Source: Chromobacterium rhizoryzae (GTDB lineage Bacteria; Pseudomonadota; Gammaproteobacteria; Burkholderiales; Chromobacteriaceae). Taken from it: DNA of 64,000 bases. How positions within the stretch are numbered: the stretch's first letter is position 1; each line of letters starts with the position of its first letter. Shown here in pieces: positions 52,365-63,600 of this stretch. Location: contig NZ_CP066126.1 in the NCBI RefSeq assembly GCF_020544465.1, positions 2,790,001-2,854,000 on the forward strand. Reading direction: 5' to 3'. Below the pieces are notes generated by a model, which worked only from the letters and a program-made list of their open reading frames with translations, was not told the origin of the DNA and did no database searches. Position numbers and translations under genes: made by a program.

Positions 52365-53215
52365 TTGCCGCCCTCCCCAATCATGGGTTCCAACACGACT
52401 TGCGCATCGTCAGACCATGCCCCTACATCCAGCGGCACCGAATACAAATACTCACGCGGGTACGGCCATTGAAAGAACGGTGTGAACGACTCAGCGCGAC
52501 CGTAAAGCCAGATGACGGGCAAGGTGAACTGCTTGCCACGCTCCAACAAGGTAACGCTGAACACCGGCTTGTCAGCAATGAACAAGTATTGAACGCGCCC
52601 TTGCTCATAAGGGTTTTTCTCGCTCTGCAAGCGCGCCAGCCCCTTGAGCATCGCCTCGCCCAAGGCCGCTGAAGCCTTGCGCGCGCAGGCCACCACATCC
52701 TCCTGACACGCGGCCTCCACCACCGGCAAGCAGGCCACCTCCCTCTCATCCCGCAAGCTCACCCTACTCTGGACCCCCACCAAGCACTCCAGTCGCAAAT
52801 CTCCCAGCCGCCGGGTATTGGCGGGCAGACCTTTGCTGCGTACCACCGGACGCCAACTCAACTCCACCGGGGGCAGGTTCGCCACCAACAGTGCTTTGCG
52901 CTGCGCCAGCCCCGCCAGCTCATCCAGGGCAAAGCTGTAGTCGCTGGCGAGCTTGACCATGCCTTTGCCCCCACTGCCATCGCGCCAAAATAGCCCTACT
53001 CCCGCCCGCGGCGGATGTGGATAAAGGCGATAGCGCAGCGAGGAGCCCGGTGCCAGCGCGCGGAATGCGTCGAAAGCCGCCCGCCCCTTAGCCAATTCGG
53101 CATAGGCGTAAACCGACTCCTTGCGCGGGGCCTGCGAGTGTCCTGGTGTTTCGGCAACCGCCCCGACCGCCATCAGCAAACCCAAGAAACCAACTCCCGC
53201 CCTCAGATTGCGCAT
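52361..53215 (-). CDS. Hypothetical secreted protein
   Basis: 284-residue protein with a signal peptide (residues 1-24, ending AVAET). The mature part has several cysteines (CLVGVQSRV, CLPVVEAACQEDVVACARKA) that could form disulfides, and the end YPREYLYSVPLDVGAWS. No known domain. ATG at 53213-53215 with GGGGAGG upstream. Base composition is lower in GC than the neighbours. It is co-translated with the lipoprotein downstream, so the two may act together in the envelope. Confidence 0.68.
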   Translation of the reverse strand: MRNLRAGVGFLGLLMAVGAVAETPGHSQAPRKESVYAYAELAKGRAAFDAFRALAPGSSLRYRLYPHPPRAGVGLFWRDGSGGKGMVKLASDYSFALDELAGLAQRKALLVANLPPVELSWRPVVRSKGLPANTRRLGDLRLECLVGVQSRVSLRDEREVACLPVVEAACQEDVVACARKASAALGEAMLKGLARLQSEKNPYEQGRVQYLFIADKPVFSVTLLERGKQFTLPVIWLYGRAESFTPFFQWPYPREYLYSVPLDVGAWSDDAQVVLEPMIGEGGK

Positions 53216-53366
53216 TGCCACGCCTCCCCCGTAAAATTCATATTGCATCATCAAGACAAGAAAACCATCGCATTCGATTTTATTTAGTCGCAATCAGTAC
53301 ATCAAGCCGTCTTGTTCGACTATGCTGGTACGCCATGGAGCGCCAGCCAAGCCCCCGGAGGCAGGC

Positions 53367-54867
<1,501 letters not shown>

Positions 54868-54878
<11 letters not shown>

Positions 54879-55461
54879 AGCCGGCCAGAGCCGGCCCCAA
54901 CTCGCCGGCCAGCCGGCGGCCCAGCTCGGTCACCAGCGTCTGCAGGCCGGCCGCGGCCGCCGCGGCGTCCGGCGTCGCCAAAGGCTGACTCTGCAGGAAA
55001 TAACCGCTGGCCAGCGGCCGTTTGTCGCCCTGCGTCGGCAGCGCCTGCCAAGCCACTTCCAGCGAGGCGTCGCGCCCCGGACGCAGGCGCAGCTGGCGCA
55101 CGTCCAGCAATAAGCGGACGTCCCCGCCGCCCATGCCCGGTTGCGGATAGGCGTAGATGCTGGCCAGGCCCAGCGAGCGGGACAGGTCCGCCGCCACGGC
55201 TTGCGTCAGCATGCGGTCCAGCGGACCGGCCCAGCGTTGCAAGTCCAGCAATTCAACATTGCCGGCGGCGTCTTCCACCACCAGCTGGGGCCGCTCCAGT
55301 CCCGCGGGCAGGCTTGCCGGCCCCACCATCACGCTGACGCCCAGCACGGGGGTCGCGGCCGCCGTCGACAGCGCCGGCCGCAATTGATGGAAGGTGGTGG
55401 GCGGCGAGGCGCAGGCGCTTAGCAGCGCCAGCATGATCAAGCTCAGCGCGATGGATTTCAT
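54868..55461 (-). CDS. pqiC: Intermembrane transport lipoprotein PqiC
   Basis: 197-residue lipoprotein with signal peptide and lipobox LSAC (Cys17), then a PqiC/ABC-type auxiliary domain (PTTFHQLRPAL, LASIYAYPQPGMGGGDVRLL). PqiC helps hold the PqiB syringe at the outer membrane. ATG overlaps the pqiB stop as ATGA. Convergent overlap with the amidase gene. Confidence 0.9.
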
Positions 55462-57086
55462 TTTTTCTCTCCCTTGCCACGTATCAACGCTTCCGGATGG
55501 CGGTCCAGGTAATCGGCCAGCGCGCGGAAACTGCGCGCCGTTTCCGACACTTCCTGCGCCGCCGCGCGCACATCCTGCTGCAGCGGCGAATCCGCCTGCA
55601 TCGTCTGGCGCGTGCTTTCCAGCGTTTTCTGCAAGTCTTCCAGCGTTTTCACCGCCTGCGGCAGCACCTTGCCGTCCATGTTCTCGGACAGCTTGCGCAT
55701 GCTGTCCAGCGTCTGGTGCAGCGATTTCAACGATTGATTCAGCTCCTCGCCGATGCTGTCGAACGGCACCTTGTCCAGCCGGCGCGCAATGCGCTGCAAT
55801 ACTCGTTGCAGTTCTTCCAGATCGCCCGGCAGCGTCGGCAGCTCGGTCATGCCGTTGCGCACCGCCACCTTGGCCGGCTTGGCCTCGGGGAAGAAGTCCA
55901 GCGCCACGTAAAGCTGACCGGTGATCAGACTGCCGGAGCGCAGCTGGGCGCGCAGGCCGTTGCGCACCAGCGATTCCACGGAAATCTTGGCCGACAGGCT
56001 GTGATCGCCGGACAGGGTGTTGAGCCGGCTGGGATAGGTGCGGATGTCCACCGTCATGTCGAAGTCCTTGCGCGCCGCCGCGTATTCGATGCCGATGGCG
56101 GTGACTTCGCCGAAGGTGATTCCGCGGAAATCCACCGGCGCGCCCACGGTCAGGCCGCGCACCGACTGCCGGAACTTCAGCCGGAAGGACTGGGTTTCCC
56201 GGTCGCGGTTCTGCAGCGCTTTTTCGCGGGTTTCATTGAGCAGGAACAGGTATTTGGCGTCCGGCGCCTTGTCCGGCCCGTCGCTGAGCGGGGTTTCAAA
56301 GGCGATGCCGCCCAGCGCGATCGCCGCCAAGGATTGGGTGTTGACGCTCAGGCCGTTGGCGCCGATGGCCACGTCGATGCCGCTGGCGTGCCAGAAGCGG
56401 CTGTTGACGGTGACGAAGTGATCATAGGGCGCGTTGACGAAGACCGACAGCTTCACCGCGCTGCCGGCCGGGTCCAGCTCGTAGCCCACCACCTGGCCCA
56501 CCGGCACGCGGCGGAAATACACCGGCGAGCCGGCGTTGAGCGAGCCCAGATTGTCGGAGCGCAGCACGAACATCTTGCCCGGTAGGTCCGCGTTGATGAT
56601 GGGCGGCACTTCCAGGCCCTTGAACTCGGTGCGGCGCTCCTTGCTCTTACCCACGTCCATGCCGATGTAGGAGCCGCCCAGCACCGTGCCCAGACCGGAC
56701 ACGCTGCCGCCGGAGATGCGCGGCCGCACCACCCAGAAACGGCTGTCCGCCACCAGGTAATCGTCCACGTTCTTGCTCAGCTCCGCGGTGACCAGGATGG
56801 ACTGGCGGTCCGGGCTCACCGACACCGCCTTCACCTCGCCTATCTCCACGTCCTTGTACTTGATCCGGGTTTTGCCCGCCTCCAGCCCTTCCGCGTTCTG
56901 GAAGGCGATGGTGATGGTGGGCCCGCGCGACAAGACCGCGCTCACCGCCAGCCAGCCGCCTATCACCGCCGCCACCACCGGAATCAGCCACACCAGCGAC
57001 GGCGACCAGCGCCGCCGCTTCACCGGCACCGCGACCGGCAAGTCCTCGCCGGCTGCGGCCGGTTTTTCGGGTTGATCACTGCTCAT
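55458..57086 (-). CDS. pqiB: Intermembrane transport protein PqiB (MCE protein)
   Basis: 542-residue inner-membrane protein with one TM helix (residues about 30-52) and three MCE domains in the periplasm: GPTITIAFQNAEGLEAGKT, the second near residue 160 (VLRSDNLGSLNAGSPVYFR), and the third near residue 280 (SFRLKFRQSVRGLTVGAPVD). A long coiled coil then forms the needle. PqiABC moves lipid between membranes and supports envelope integrity under stress. Overlaps pqiA2 by 11 bp. Confidence 0.94.
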   Translation of the reverse strand: MSSDQPEKPAAAGEDLPVAVPVKRRRWSPSLVWLIPVVAAVIGGWLAVSAVLSRGPTITIAFQNAEGLEAGKTRIKYKDVEIGEVKAVSVSPDRQSILVTAELSKNVDDYLVADSRFWVVRPRISGGSVSGLGTVLGGSYIGMDVGKSKERRTEFKGLEVPPIINADLPGKMFVLRSDNLGSLNAGSPVYFRRVPVGQVVGYELDPAGSAVKLSVFVNAPYDHFVTVNSRFWHASGIDVAIGANGLSVNTQSLAAIALGGIAFETPLSDGPDKAPDAKYLFLLNETREKALQNRDRETQSFRLKFRQSVRGLTVGAPVDFRGITFGEVTAIGIEYAAARKDFDMTVDIRTYPSRLNTLSGDHSLSAKISVESLVRNGLRAQLRSGSLITGQLYVALDFFPEAKPAKVAVRNGMTELPTLPGDLEELQRVLQRIARRLDKVPFDSIGEELNQSLKSLHQTLDSMRKLSENMDGKVLPQAVKTLEDLQKTLESTRQTMQADSPLQQDVRAAAQEVSETARSFRALADYLDRHPEALIRGKGEKK

Positions 57087-57708
57087 CGTCTTCCTTTACC
57101 TGATCCCAGATCAGCCTGGGATCGAAACTCATCGCCGCCACCATGGTCAGCACCACCACCGTGCCGAAGGCGATCGCCCCCGGCCCGGCCTTGATCGACG
57201 CCAGCGACTGCCATTGCACCAGCGCCACCATCAGGGCCACCACGTAAATGTCCAACATCGACCACGGGCCGATCACCTCCACCACCCGATACAGCCGCGT
57301 CCGTTGCCGCGGCGCCCAGCCGGAACCCAGCTGCACCGTCACCAGCAAGAGCAGCAAGGCCAGAATCTTCAACAGCGGCACCAGCACGCTGGCGGTGAAC
57401 ACCACCAGCGCCAGCGGCCAGGAGCCGGATTTCCACAAATACACCACCCCGCTCATGATGGTGTCGTTCTGCATGCCCATGATGGTGGAGGTTTCCATGA
57501 TAGGCAGCAGATTGGCGGGCAGATAGGCCACCATCGCCGCCAGCAGCAAGGCCCAGCTGCGCTGCAGGCTGTGCGGCTTGCGCGAGTGCAGCGCGGCGTG
57601 GCAGCGCGGGCAGGATTGGGCGCCTTCTCCGGCCCGGCACAGCAGCCCGCAGCCGTGGCACAGCCACAGGCCGGACTGCGCGGCGGTTTTCACGCGGTAG
57701 TCCGACAT
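57076..57708 (-). CDS. pqiA: PqiA second half (paraquat-inducible protein A)
   Basis: 210-residue membrane protein: zinc-ribbon-like CHGCGLLCRAG and CPRCHAALHSR at the start, then four TM helices, with the PqiA motif PANLLPIMETSTIMG. It equals the second domain of E. coli PqiA (417 residues, both domains fused). Here the two halves are separate genes that overlap by 19 bp in different frames. The start at 57708 is preceded by GGGAG. Confidence 0.88.
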   Translation of the reverse strand: MSDYRVKTAAQSGLWLCHGCGLLCRAGEGAQSCPRCHAALHSRKPHSLQRSWALLLAAMVAYLPANLLPIMETSTIMGMQNDTIMSGVVYLWKSGSWPLALVVFTASVLVPLLKILALLLLLVTVQLGSGWAPRQRTRLYRVVEVIGPWSMLDIYVVALMVALVQWQSLASIKAGPGAIAFGTVVVLTMVAAMSFDPRLIWDQVKEDDEQ

Positions 57709-58316
57709 TGCTGACAACGCTCCCACAAGTCTTCCGGATTGAAACGACTGGCGCTGGCCGCCATCAACACGATCAAGGCGAACAAGGCCATCAGGCCCAC
57801 GCCCACGTGCACGGTGGCCAGGCTGACCAGTTTGACCAAGGACACCAGGATGCCCAGCAAAAACACTTCCACCATGCACCATGGGCGGGTCAGTATCTTC
57901 AGCCGCATCAGCCAGGGAAAGCCGCGCGGCACATGGCCGAAGGCCAGCGGCAGCCGCACATAGAGCATGCTGCCCAGCTCCAGCGACGGCATCACGATGC
58001 CGGTGAACATCACCAGCATCGCCACCGACAACATGCCCTGGCGCTCCAGCGCCACCACCGTCTGCCACAAGGTGGCCGCGCTGCGGGCTCCGGCGGCCTC
58101 CAGGGTCACCACCGGATAGACGTTGGCCAGCAGAAAGGCGATCACCCCGGTCAGCAGCAGCGCCAGTTCGGCGTCCTGCCGCTGCGCGCCGTAACGGCGC
58201 ACCAAAGCGCCGCAGCGCGGGCAGCACGCCCGGCCCTCCCCCTTCAACGCCACCCGCATCAGTAGATCGCAATCGTGGCAGGCGGTCAGCTTGGAATCGG
58301 CGTCCGGCCGCGTCAT
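57690..58316 (-). CDS. pqiA: PqiA first half (paraquat-inducible protein A)
   Basis: 208-residue membrane protein with a zinc-ribbon-like motif (CHDCDLLMRVALKG, CPRCGALVRR), then four TM helices. It matches the first domain of E. coli PqiA. ATG at 58314-58316 overlaps the stop of the upstream small HHH gene (ATGA). Together with pqiA2 it would build the complete membrane part of the transporter. Confidence 0.88.
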   Translation of the reverse strand: MTRPDADSKLTACHDCDLLMRVALKGEGRACCPRCGALVRRYGAQRQDAELALLLTGVIAFLLANVYPVVTLEAAGARSAATLWQTVVALERQGMLSVAMLVMFTGIVMPSLELGSMLYVRLPLAFGHVPRGFPWLMRLKILTRPWCMVEVFLLGILVSLVKLVSLATVHVGVGLMALFALIVLMAASASRFNPEDLWERCQQCRTTA

Positions 58317-58606
58317 CAGTAGCCGCCTTTCGCCTTGCGCTCGGCGGTGAAGCTCCACCACGGCCGCGCCTCGTCGCTGTCCATGTAATGGACCACCGAC
58401 ATCAGCGTATCCAGCACGCACGGGTCCTGCCGGGTTCCGGTCAGTTCGCACAAACGGTGGTACAGCCGCAAAGGCTCGGCGCCGCGCAATTGGCGCGGCT
58501 CTTCGATGCCGAGCAAGCGCAAATCTTCGGCCAGGCTGGGGCCGATATTGGGCAGCTCGCGCAAATGCCGCGCCCGCGCCGCGGGCGGACAACGTGATGG
58601 ATGCAT
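58316..58606 (-). CDS. Helix-hairpin-helix protein, Cdd1-like
   Basis: 96-residue protein with a helix-hairpin-helix unit (LRELPNIGPSLAEDLRLLGI) and a WWSFTAERKA tail, as in the Cdd1/TfoX C-terminal group. Such proteins bind DNA or RNA non-specifically. It is the first gene of the pqi operon, joined to pqiA by an ATGA overlap. The promoter should be within 58607-58815. The function in a lipid-transport operon is unclear. Confidence 0.72.
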   Translation of the reverse strand: MHPSRCPPAARARHLRELPNIGPSLAEDLRLLGIEEPRQLRGAEPLRLYHRLCELTGTRQDPCVLDTLMSVVHYMDSDEARPWWSFTAERKAKGGY

Positions 58607-58681
58607 AAACTCTCTGCGCAGATGGCGACAACCCGCATCATAAAGGAGGCCGCGCCAGAGTTCAAAAGCCGGCCCGGCCCG

Positions 58682-58720
58682 GAGGCCGTTCAACATCCCG
58701 AGAATTAGGCGAGACAAGGA
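58682..58720 (-). repeat. Degenerate end of the 140-bp repeat, remnant G
   Basis: GAGGCCGTTCAACATCCCG then GAGAATTAGGCGAGACAAGG matches one end of copies B and E (GAGCCTGTTCAAAGTC; GAGCTAAGGCGAGACAAGG) with several changes. No opposite end or TNA duplication could be read. Confidence 0.45.
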
Positions 58721-58815
58721 GGGAGGAAAGGAAGAAACGGAAGGGAGGCGGCGCATGCGCCTTGCGCAACGGCGCCCGCCGCGCCCGGTCCAGCACGGCG
58801 GACTTGAACAGACGC

Positions 58816-59580
58816 TCAGCCGTGGAAGATGTCCCAGCCCAGCTTGAGGATCAAGGTGCTGGTCAACAGCAGGAACAGCACCCGCACAAAGCCGGTGCCC
58901 TTCTTCATCGCCACCCAGGTGCCCACCGTCGCGCCGGCCATATTGCACACCGCCATCGGCAGCGCGTACTGGAACAGCACATGGCCGGCGGGGATGAAGA
59001 ACAGCAGCGCCGCGCAGTTGGTGGTCAGGTTCACCACCTTGGCCGAGGCCGAGGCGTGCAGAAAATCGAAAGCGAAGAAGCGGATGAACAAAAACATCAG
59101 AAAGCTGCCGGTGCCGGGGCCGAACAGGCCGTCGTAAAAACCGATGGCGCCGCCAATGGCCATGCCTATCGCCATTTCGCGCCGGCCTATCGCCACCGGC
59201 TTGTGCAGGGAGCCGAAGTCCTTCTTCCACAAGGTGTACACCGCCATCACCACCAGGAGCGCCAACACCAGGGGGCGCAGCACGGCCTTGTCGATCAGGC
59301 TGACCGTGGCCGCGCCGGCGATGGACATGAAGAAGGCCGCCACCGCCGCCGGCAGCACCAAGCGCCACGGCACCTTGACCCGCTTCAGATAGGAACGCGC
59401 GGCGGACAAGGTGCCCATGGCCGCCGCCAGCTTATTGGTGCCGAACACCGTGGCCGGCGCCAGATTGGGCAAGGCGCTGAACAAGGCCGGAATCTGAATC
59501 AGGCCGCCACCGCCCACCGCCGCGTCCACCAGGCCGGCGGCGAAGGCAATCACGCACAAAAAACTCAAGGTCAACAGCAT
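58816..59580 (-). CDS. TauE/SafE-family sulfite exporter-like membrane protein
   Basis: 254-residue membrane protein of the TSUP family, about 7-8 TM helices. The signature VDAAVGGGGLIQIPALFS near the N-terminus, GFYDGLFGPGTGSFLMF, and KVVNLTTNCAALLFF are typical. It probably exports a sulfur anion such as sulfite or organosulfonate product. Divergently placed against a LysR regulator with palindromic sites between, which fits regulation by it. Confidence 0.9.
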   Translation of the reverse strand: MLLTLSFLCVIAFAAGLVDAAVGGGGLIQIPALFSALPNLAPATVFGTNKLAAAMGTLSAARSYLKRVKVPWRLVLPAAVAAFFMSIAGAATVSLIDKAVLRPLVLALLVVMAVYTLWKKDFGSLHKPVAIGRREMAIGMAIGGAIGFYDGLFGPGTGSFLMFLFIRFFAFDFLHASASAKVVNLTTNCAALLFFIPAGHVLFQYALPMAVCNMAGATVGTWVAMKKGTGFVRVLFLLLTSTLILKLGWDIFHG

Positions 59581-59649
59581 CCACTTCTCCCGGCTCCGCG
59601 CCGCTTACAGTTAGGACAAGATTCTATGCCTTGCCAGCCAAGCGTGCTT

Positions 59650-59676
59650 GCAATACCGTATTGCGAAAATCGCAAT
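59650..59676. promoter_or_regulatory. Two overlapping palindromes between TauE and LysR genes
   Basis: GCAATACCGTATTGC (59650-59664) and ATTGCGAAAATCGCAAT (59660-59676) are perfect palindromes that share the bases ATTGC. They lie 19-45 bases before the lysR ATG. LysR regulators bind T-N11-A sites in divergent gaps, and two overlapping sites are a common arrangement for activation and autorepression. Confidence 0.62.
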
Positions 59677-59694
59677 CAGAATGCCGGGGCCGGG

Positions 59695-60615
59695 ATGAAA
59701 TCCTTATGGGAATTGCGCGTGTTCTGCGCGGTGGTGGAAAGAAAAAGCTTTGTCGCCGCCGCGCGCCAGCTGGGCACATCGCCCAGCAGCGCCACACGCG
59801 CGGTGCAGACACTGGAAGAAGCGCTGGGCGGCAGCCTGCTGGCGCGCTCGCAAAAACAGGTCAATCTGACCCTGGCCGGCGAAAGCTATTACGCCGCGGC
59901 GCGCAAGATGCTGGACCTGCAGGAAGAAGCCGAGGACGAGCTGGCGGCCTTGAGCGAGGCGCCGCGCGGCCTGCTGCGCTTTTCCGCGCCGGAGGCGATG
60001 AGCCACGCTCTCTTGCCGCCGGTGCTGACCCGCATGGCCGACGCCAACCCGGAGCTGCGCTTCGACGTGCTGTACAGCGACACCATACTGGACCCGATAC
60101 GCGAGAAGCTGGACTTCAGCATCCGCGGCGCCTTCCCCGCCTCCAGCGAGCTGATCGGCTACCCGCTGTGGGATTACCAGCGCCACCTCTACGCCAGCCC
60201 GGCCTATGTCGAGCGCCACGGCGCGCCGCAAACGCCGGAACAACTGCCGGAGCACCGGGTGCTGATCCACTCCGCGCCGCGCGTGCTGAAAGCCTGGAAC
60301 TTCGTGTCCGCCGGCCACCAGCTCAGCCTCAATCTGACGCCCTGGCACCGCGTCAGCTCCGGCAGCGCCGTGCTCCACGCCGTGCTGGCCGGCCTGGGCG
60401 TCGCCCGCCTGGGCGATTGGCTGGCCGAGCCGCTGGTGCGCGCCGGCCAGCTGCTGCGGCTGTGCCCGGATTACCGCATCGTCTCCAGCCACGGCGACAA
60501 CCCGCAGATGCACGCCGTCTTCGCCAACCGTCGCATTCCGCGCAAAGCCCGGCTATTGCTGGAGGAGGTGCGCGCAGCCGCCCGCGACGCCGGCTACGGG
60601 CTTAAAGCGCGCTGA
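59695..60615 (+). CDS. LysR-family transcriptional regulator
   Basis: 306-residue LysR protein: N-terminal winged HTH (FVAAARQLGTSPSSATRAVQ then TLEEALGGSLLARSQKQ) and a periplasmic-binding-like effector domain. The ATG at 59695 begins MKSLWELRVF; the frame runs far upstream but is antisense to the TauE gene there. Divergent from TauE. The helix-turn and length match the family. Effector unknown; regulation of the exporter is inferred from position. Confidence 0.92.
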   Translation: MKSLWELRVFCAVVERKSFVAAARQLGTSPSSATRAVQTLEEALGGSLLARSQKQVNLTLAGESYYAAARKMLDLQEEAEDELAALSEAPRGLLRFSAPEAMSHALLPPVLTRMADANPELRFDVLYSDTILDPIREKLDFSIRGAFPASSELIGYPLWDYQRHLYASPAYVERHGAPQTPEQLPEHRVLIHSAPRVLKAWNFVSAGHQLSLNLTPWHRVSSGSAVLHAVLAGLGVARLGDWLAEPLVRAGQLLRLCPDYRIVSSHGDNPQMHAVFANRRIPRKARLLLEEVRAAARDAGYGLKAR

Positions 60616-60625
60616 ACCATAAAAA

Positions 60626-60649
60626 AAACGGAAGCCAAAGCTTCCGTTT
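60626..60649. terminator. Bidirectional terminator between lysR and purL
   Basis: AAACGGAAGC and GCTTCCGTTT form a 10-bp stem over CAAA. Eight A on the left give purL (minus) a T run of eight; on the right is TTT. Confidence 0.88.
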
Positions 60650-60696
60650 CGATCATGTTCACCATGGGCCGGAACACCGGCCCACCATGGCCCCGC

Positions 60697-63600
60697 TCAA
60701 CCCACCCAGCGGCGGGCGGCGGCGAACATCCGGTACCAAGCGCCGTTCTCGCCCCAATCCGCCGGGTGCCAGCTGTTCTGCACCGTGCGGAACACCCGTT
60801 CCGGGTGCGGCATCATGATGGTGAAGCGGCCGTCGGCCGTGGTCACCCCGGTGATGCCCGCCGGCGAGCCGTTGGGGTTCAGCGGATAGGTCTGGGTGGC
60901 GCGGCCGTCGAAATCGACATAGCGCAACGCCGTCAGCGCCTGCTCCTGCGCGCCCGGCGCGAACACCGCGCGGCCCTCGCCGTGGCTGACCACCACCGGC
61001 AGCTGGCTGCCCACCATATCGCCCAGGAAGATGGACGGCGAGGCCGTCACTTCCACCATGGCGAAGCGCGCCTCGAACTGCTCGGAAGCGTTGCGGTGGA
61101 ACTTGGGCCAGTGTTCGGCGCCCGGGATGATGGACGACAGATTGGACATCATCTGGCAGCCGTTGCACACGCCCAGCGCGAAAGTGTCGCCGCGGCCGAA
61201 GAAGGCCTCGAACTGATCGCGGGCGCGCGGATTGAACAGAATGCTCTTGGCCCAGCCTTCGCCGGCGCCCAGCACGTCGCCGTAGCTGAAGCCGCCGCAG
61301 GCGGCCAGGCCCTTGAAATCCGCCAGCGACACGCGGCCGCTGATGACGTCGCTCATATGCACGTCCACGGTGTCGAAACCGGCGCGGTCGAAAGCGGCCG
61401 CCATCTCCAGCTGACCGTTGACGCCCTGCTCGCGCAGCACCGCCAGGCGCGGACGCGCGCCGCCGGCGACGAAGGGCGCCGCCGGATCGGCGTGCACGTC
61501 GAAGCTCAGCTTGGCGCTCAGACCCGGCGCTTTCGGGCTGGAACGCAGCAGGTGTTCACTGTCGGCGCAGGCAGGGTTGTCGCGCAGGCGCTGCATGCGG
61601 GCGCTGGTCTCGGACCATTCGCGGTGCAGATCGGAACGGCTCTCGTTGAACAACTCCACGCCGCGGTGCTTGATCACCAGGCGGTCCTTGTTGTTCACGC
61701 GGCCGATCACGAACAGCTCGCGGCCGATGCCGGCCTTCATGAAGCGCGAAATCACTTCCGGCGTGTCGGATTTCTTCACCTGCAACACCGCGCCCAACTC
61801 TTCATTGAACAGCACCCGCATCAGGCGGCCATGGGTGGCGGCTTCCTGAGTGGGCTGCACGAAGTCGTCGATGATGCGCTGGGTGTTCTTGCGCTCGATC
61901 ACCAGTTCCTGCAGATCGATGGTGACGCCGATATGGCCGGCGAACATCATTTCCGACAAGGTCACGAACAGGCCGCCGTCGGAGCGGTCGTGATAGGCCA
62001 GCAACATATCGTCGCGCAACAGCGTCTGCACGGTGTTGAAGAAGGCCGCCAACTGGTGCGGGCTTTCCACGTCCGGCGCCTTGCCTTCCATCGCCTTCCA
62101 TACCTGGCCGTAGATGGAACCGCCCAGACGGCAGCGGCCGTAGCCCAGGTCGATCAGGATCAGATCGGTGTCTTTGTCCTCTTTCAGCTCCGGCGTCGCG
62201 GTTTTGCGCACGTCTTCCACCGGGGAGAAAGCGGAAATGATCAGCGACAGCGGCGCGGTCACGGCTTTCTTCTCGCCGGCCTCTTCCCACACCGTCTTCA
62301 TCGACAAGGAATCCTTGCCCACCGGGATGCTGATGCCCAGGTCCTGGCTCAGCTTGGACACCGCGTCCACCGTGCGGTACAGGCGCGCTTCCTCGCCCGG
62401 GTGGCCGGCGGCGGCCATCCAGTTAGCGGACAGCTTGACGTTGCCCAGGTGGCCGACAAAAGAGGCGGCGATATTGGTCAGCGCCTCGCCTATCGCCATG
62501 CGGCCGGAGGCCGGCGCGTCGAACAACGCGGTGGGCGTGCGTTCGCCCATCGCCATCGCTTCGCCGCGGTAGGTGTTGAAACCCATGGTGGTGACGGCCA
62601 CGTCCGCCACCGGCACCTGCCAGCGGCCCACCATCTGATCGCGCGCGGTCATACCGCCCACGGTGCGGTCGCCGATGGTGATCAGGAAGGATTTGTCCGC
62701 CACCGTCGGGTTGCGCAGCACGCGCAGCGCGGTTTCCTTCAATTCAAAGCGCGAGGCGTCGAAGATGGCCAGATCGCGTTCGCGGGTGCTCACGTCGCGG
62801 GTCATCCGCGGCGGCTTGCCCAGCAACACCTCCAGCGGCATGTCCACCGGATGGTTGTCGAAGTGATCGTCGCGCACCTGCAGATGGCCGTCGTCGGTGG
62901 CCACGCCCAGCACCGCGAACGGGCATCGCTCGCGTTCACACAGCGCGGTGAAGCGTTCCAGATCCTGCGGCAGCACCGCCATCACATAGCGCTCCTGCGA
63001 CTCGTTGGACCAGATCTGCATCGGCGTCATGCCCTTTTCTTCCAGGTGCACTTTGCGCAAATGGAAGACGGCGCCGCGGCCGGCGTCGTTCACCAGCTCC
63101 GGGAAGGCGTTGGACAGGCCGCCGGCGCCCACGTCGTGAATCGATACGATGGGGTTGGCGTCGCCCATCTGCCAGCAGCGGTCGATCACTTCCTGGCAAC
63201 GGCGTTCGATTTCCGGGTTGCCGCGCTGCACGGAGTCGAAGTCCAGGTCCGCGCTATTGGCGCCGGTGTCCATGGACGAAGCCGCGCCGCCGCCCAGGCC
63301 GATCAGCAGGCTGGGGCCGCCCAGCTGAATCAGCAGCGCGCCTTCCGGAATCTCGTTCTTGTGGATTTGCTGCTGCTGGATATTGCCCAGGCCGCCGGCG
63401 ATCATGATCGGCTTGTGATAGCCGCGCATCTCGCCTTCCACCACTTCTTCGAAGGTGCGGAAATAGCCGGTCAGATTGGGACGGCCGAACTCATTATTGA
63501 ACGCCGCGCCGCCAATCGGGCCTTCCAGCATGATCTGCAAGGCGGAGGCGATGCGCTCCGGCTTGCCGTATTGCGCCGCTACGTCGCTGTAACGCTCCCA

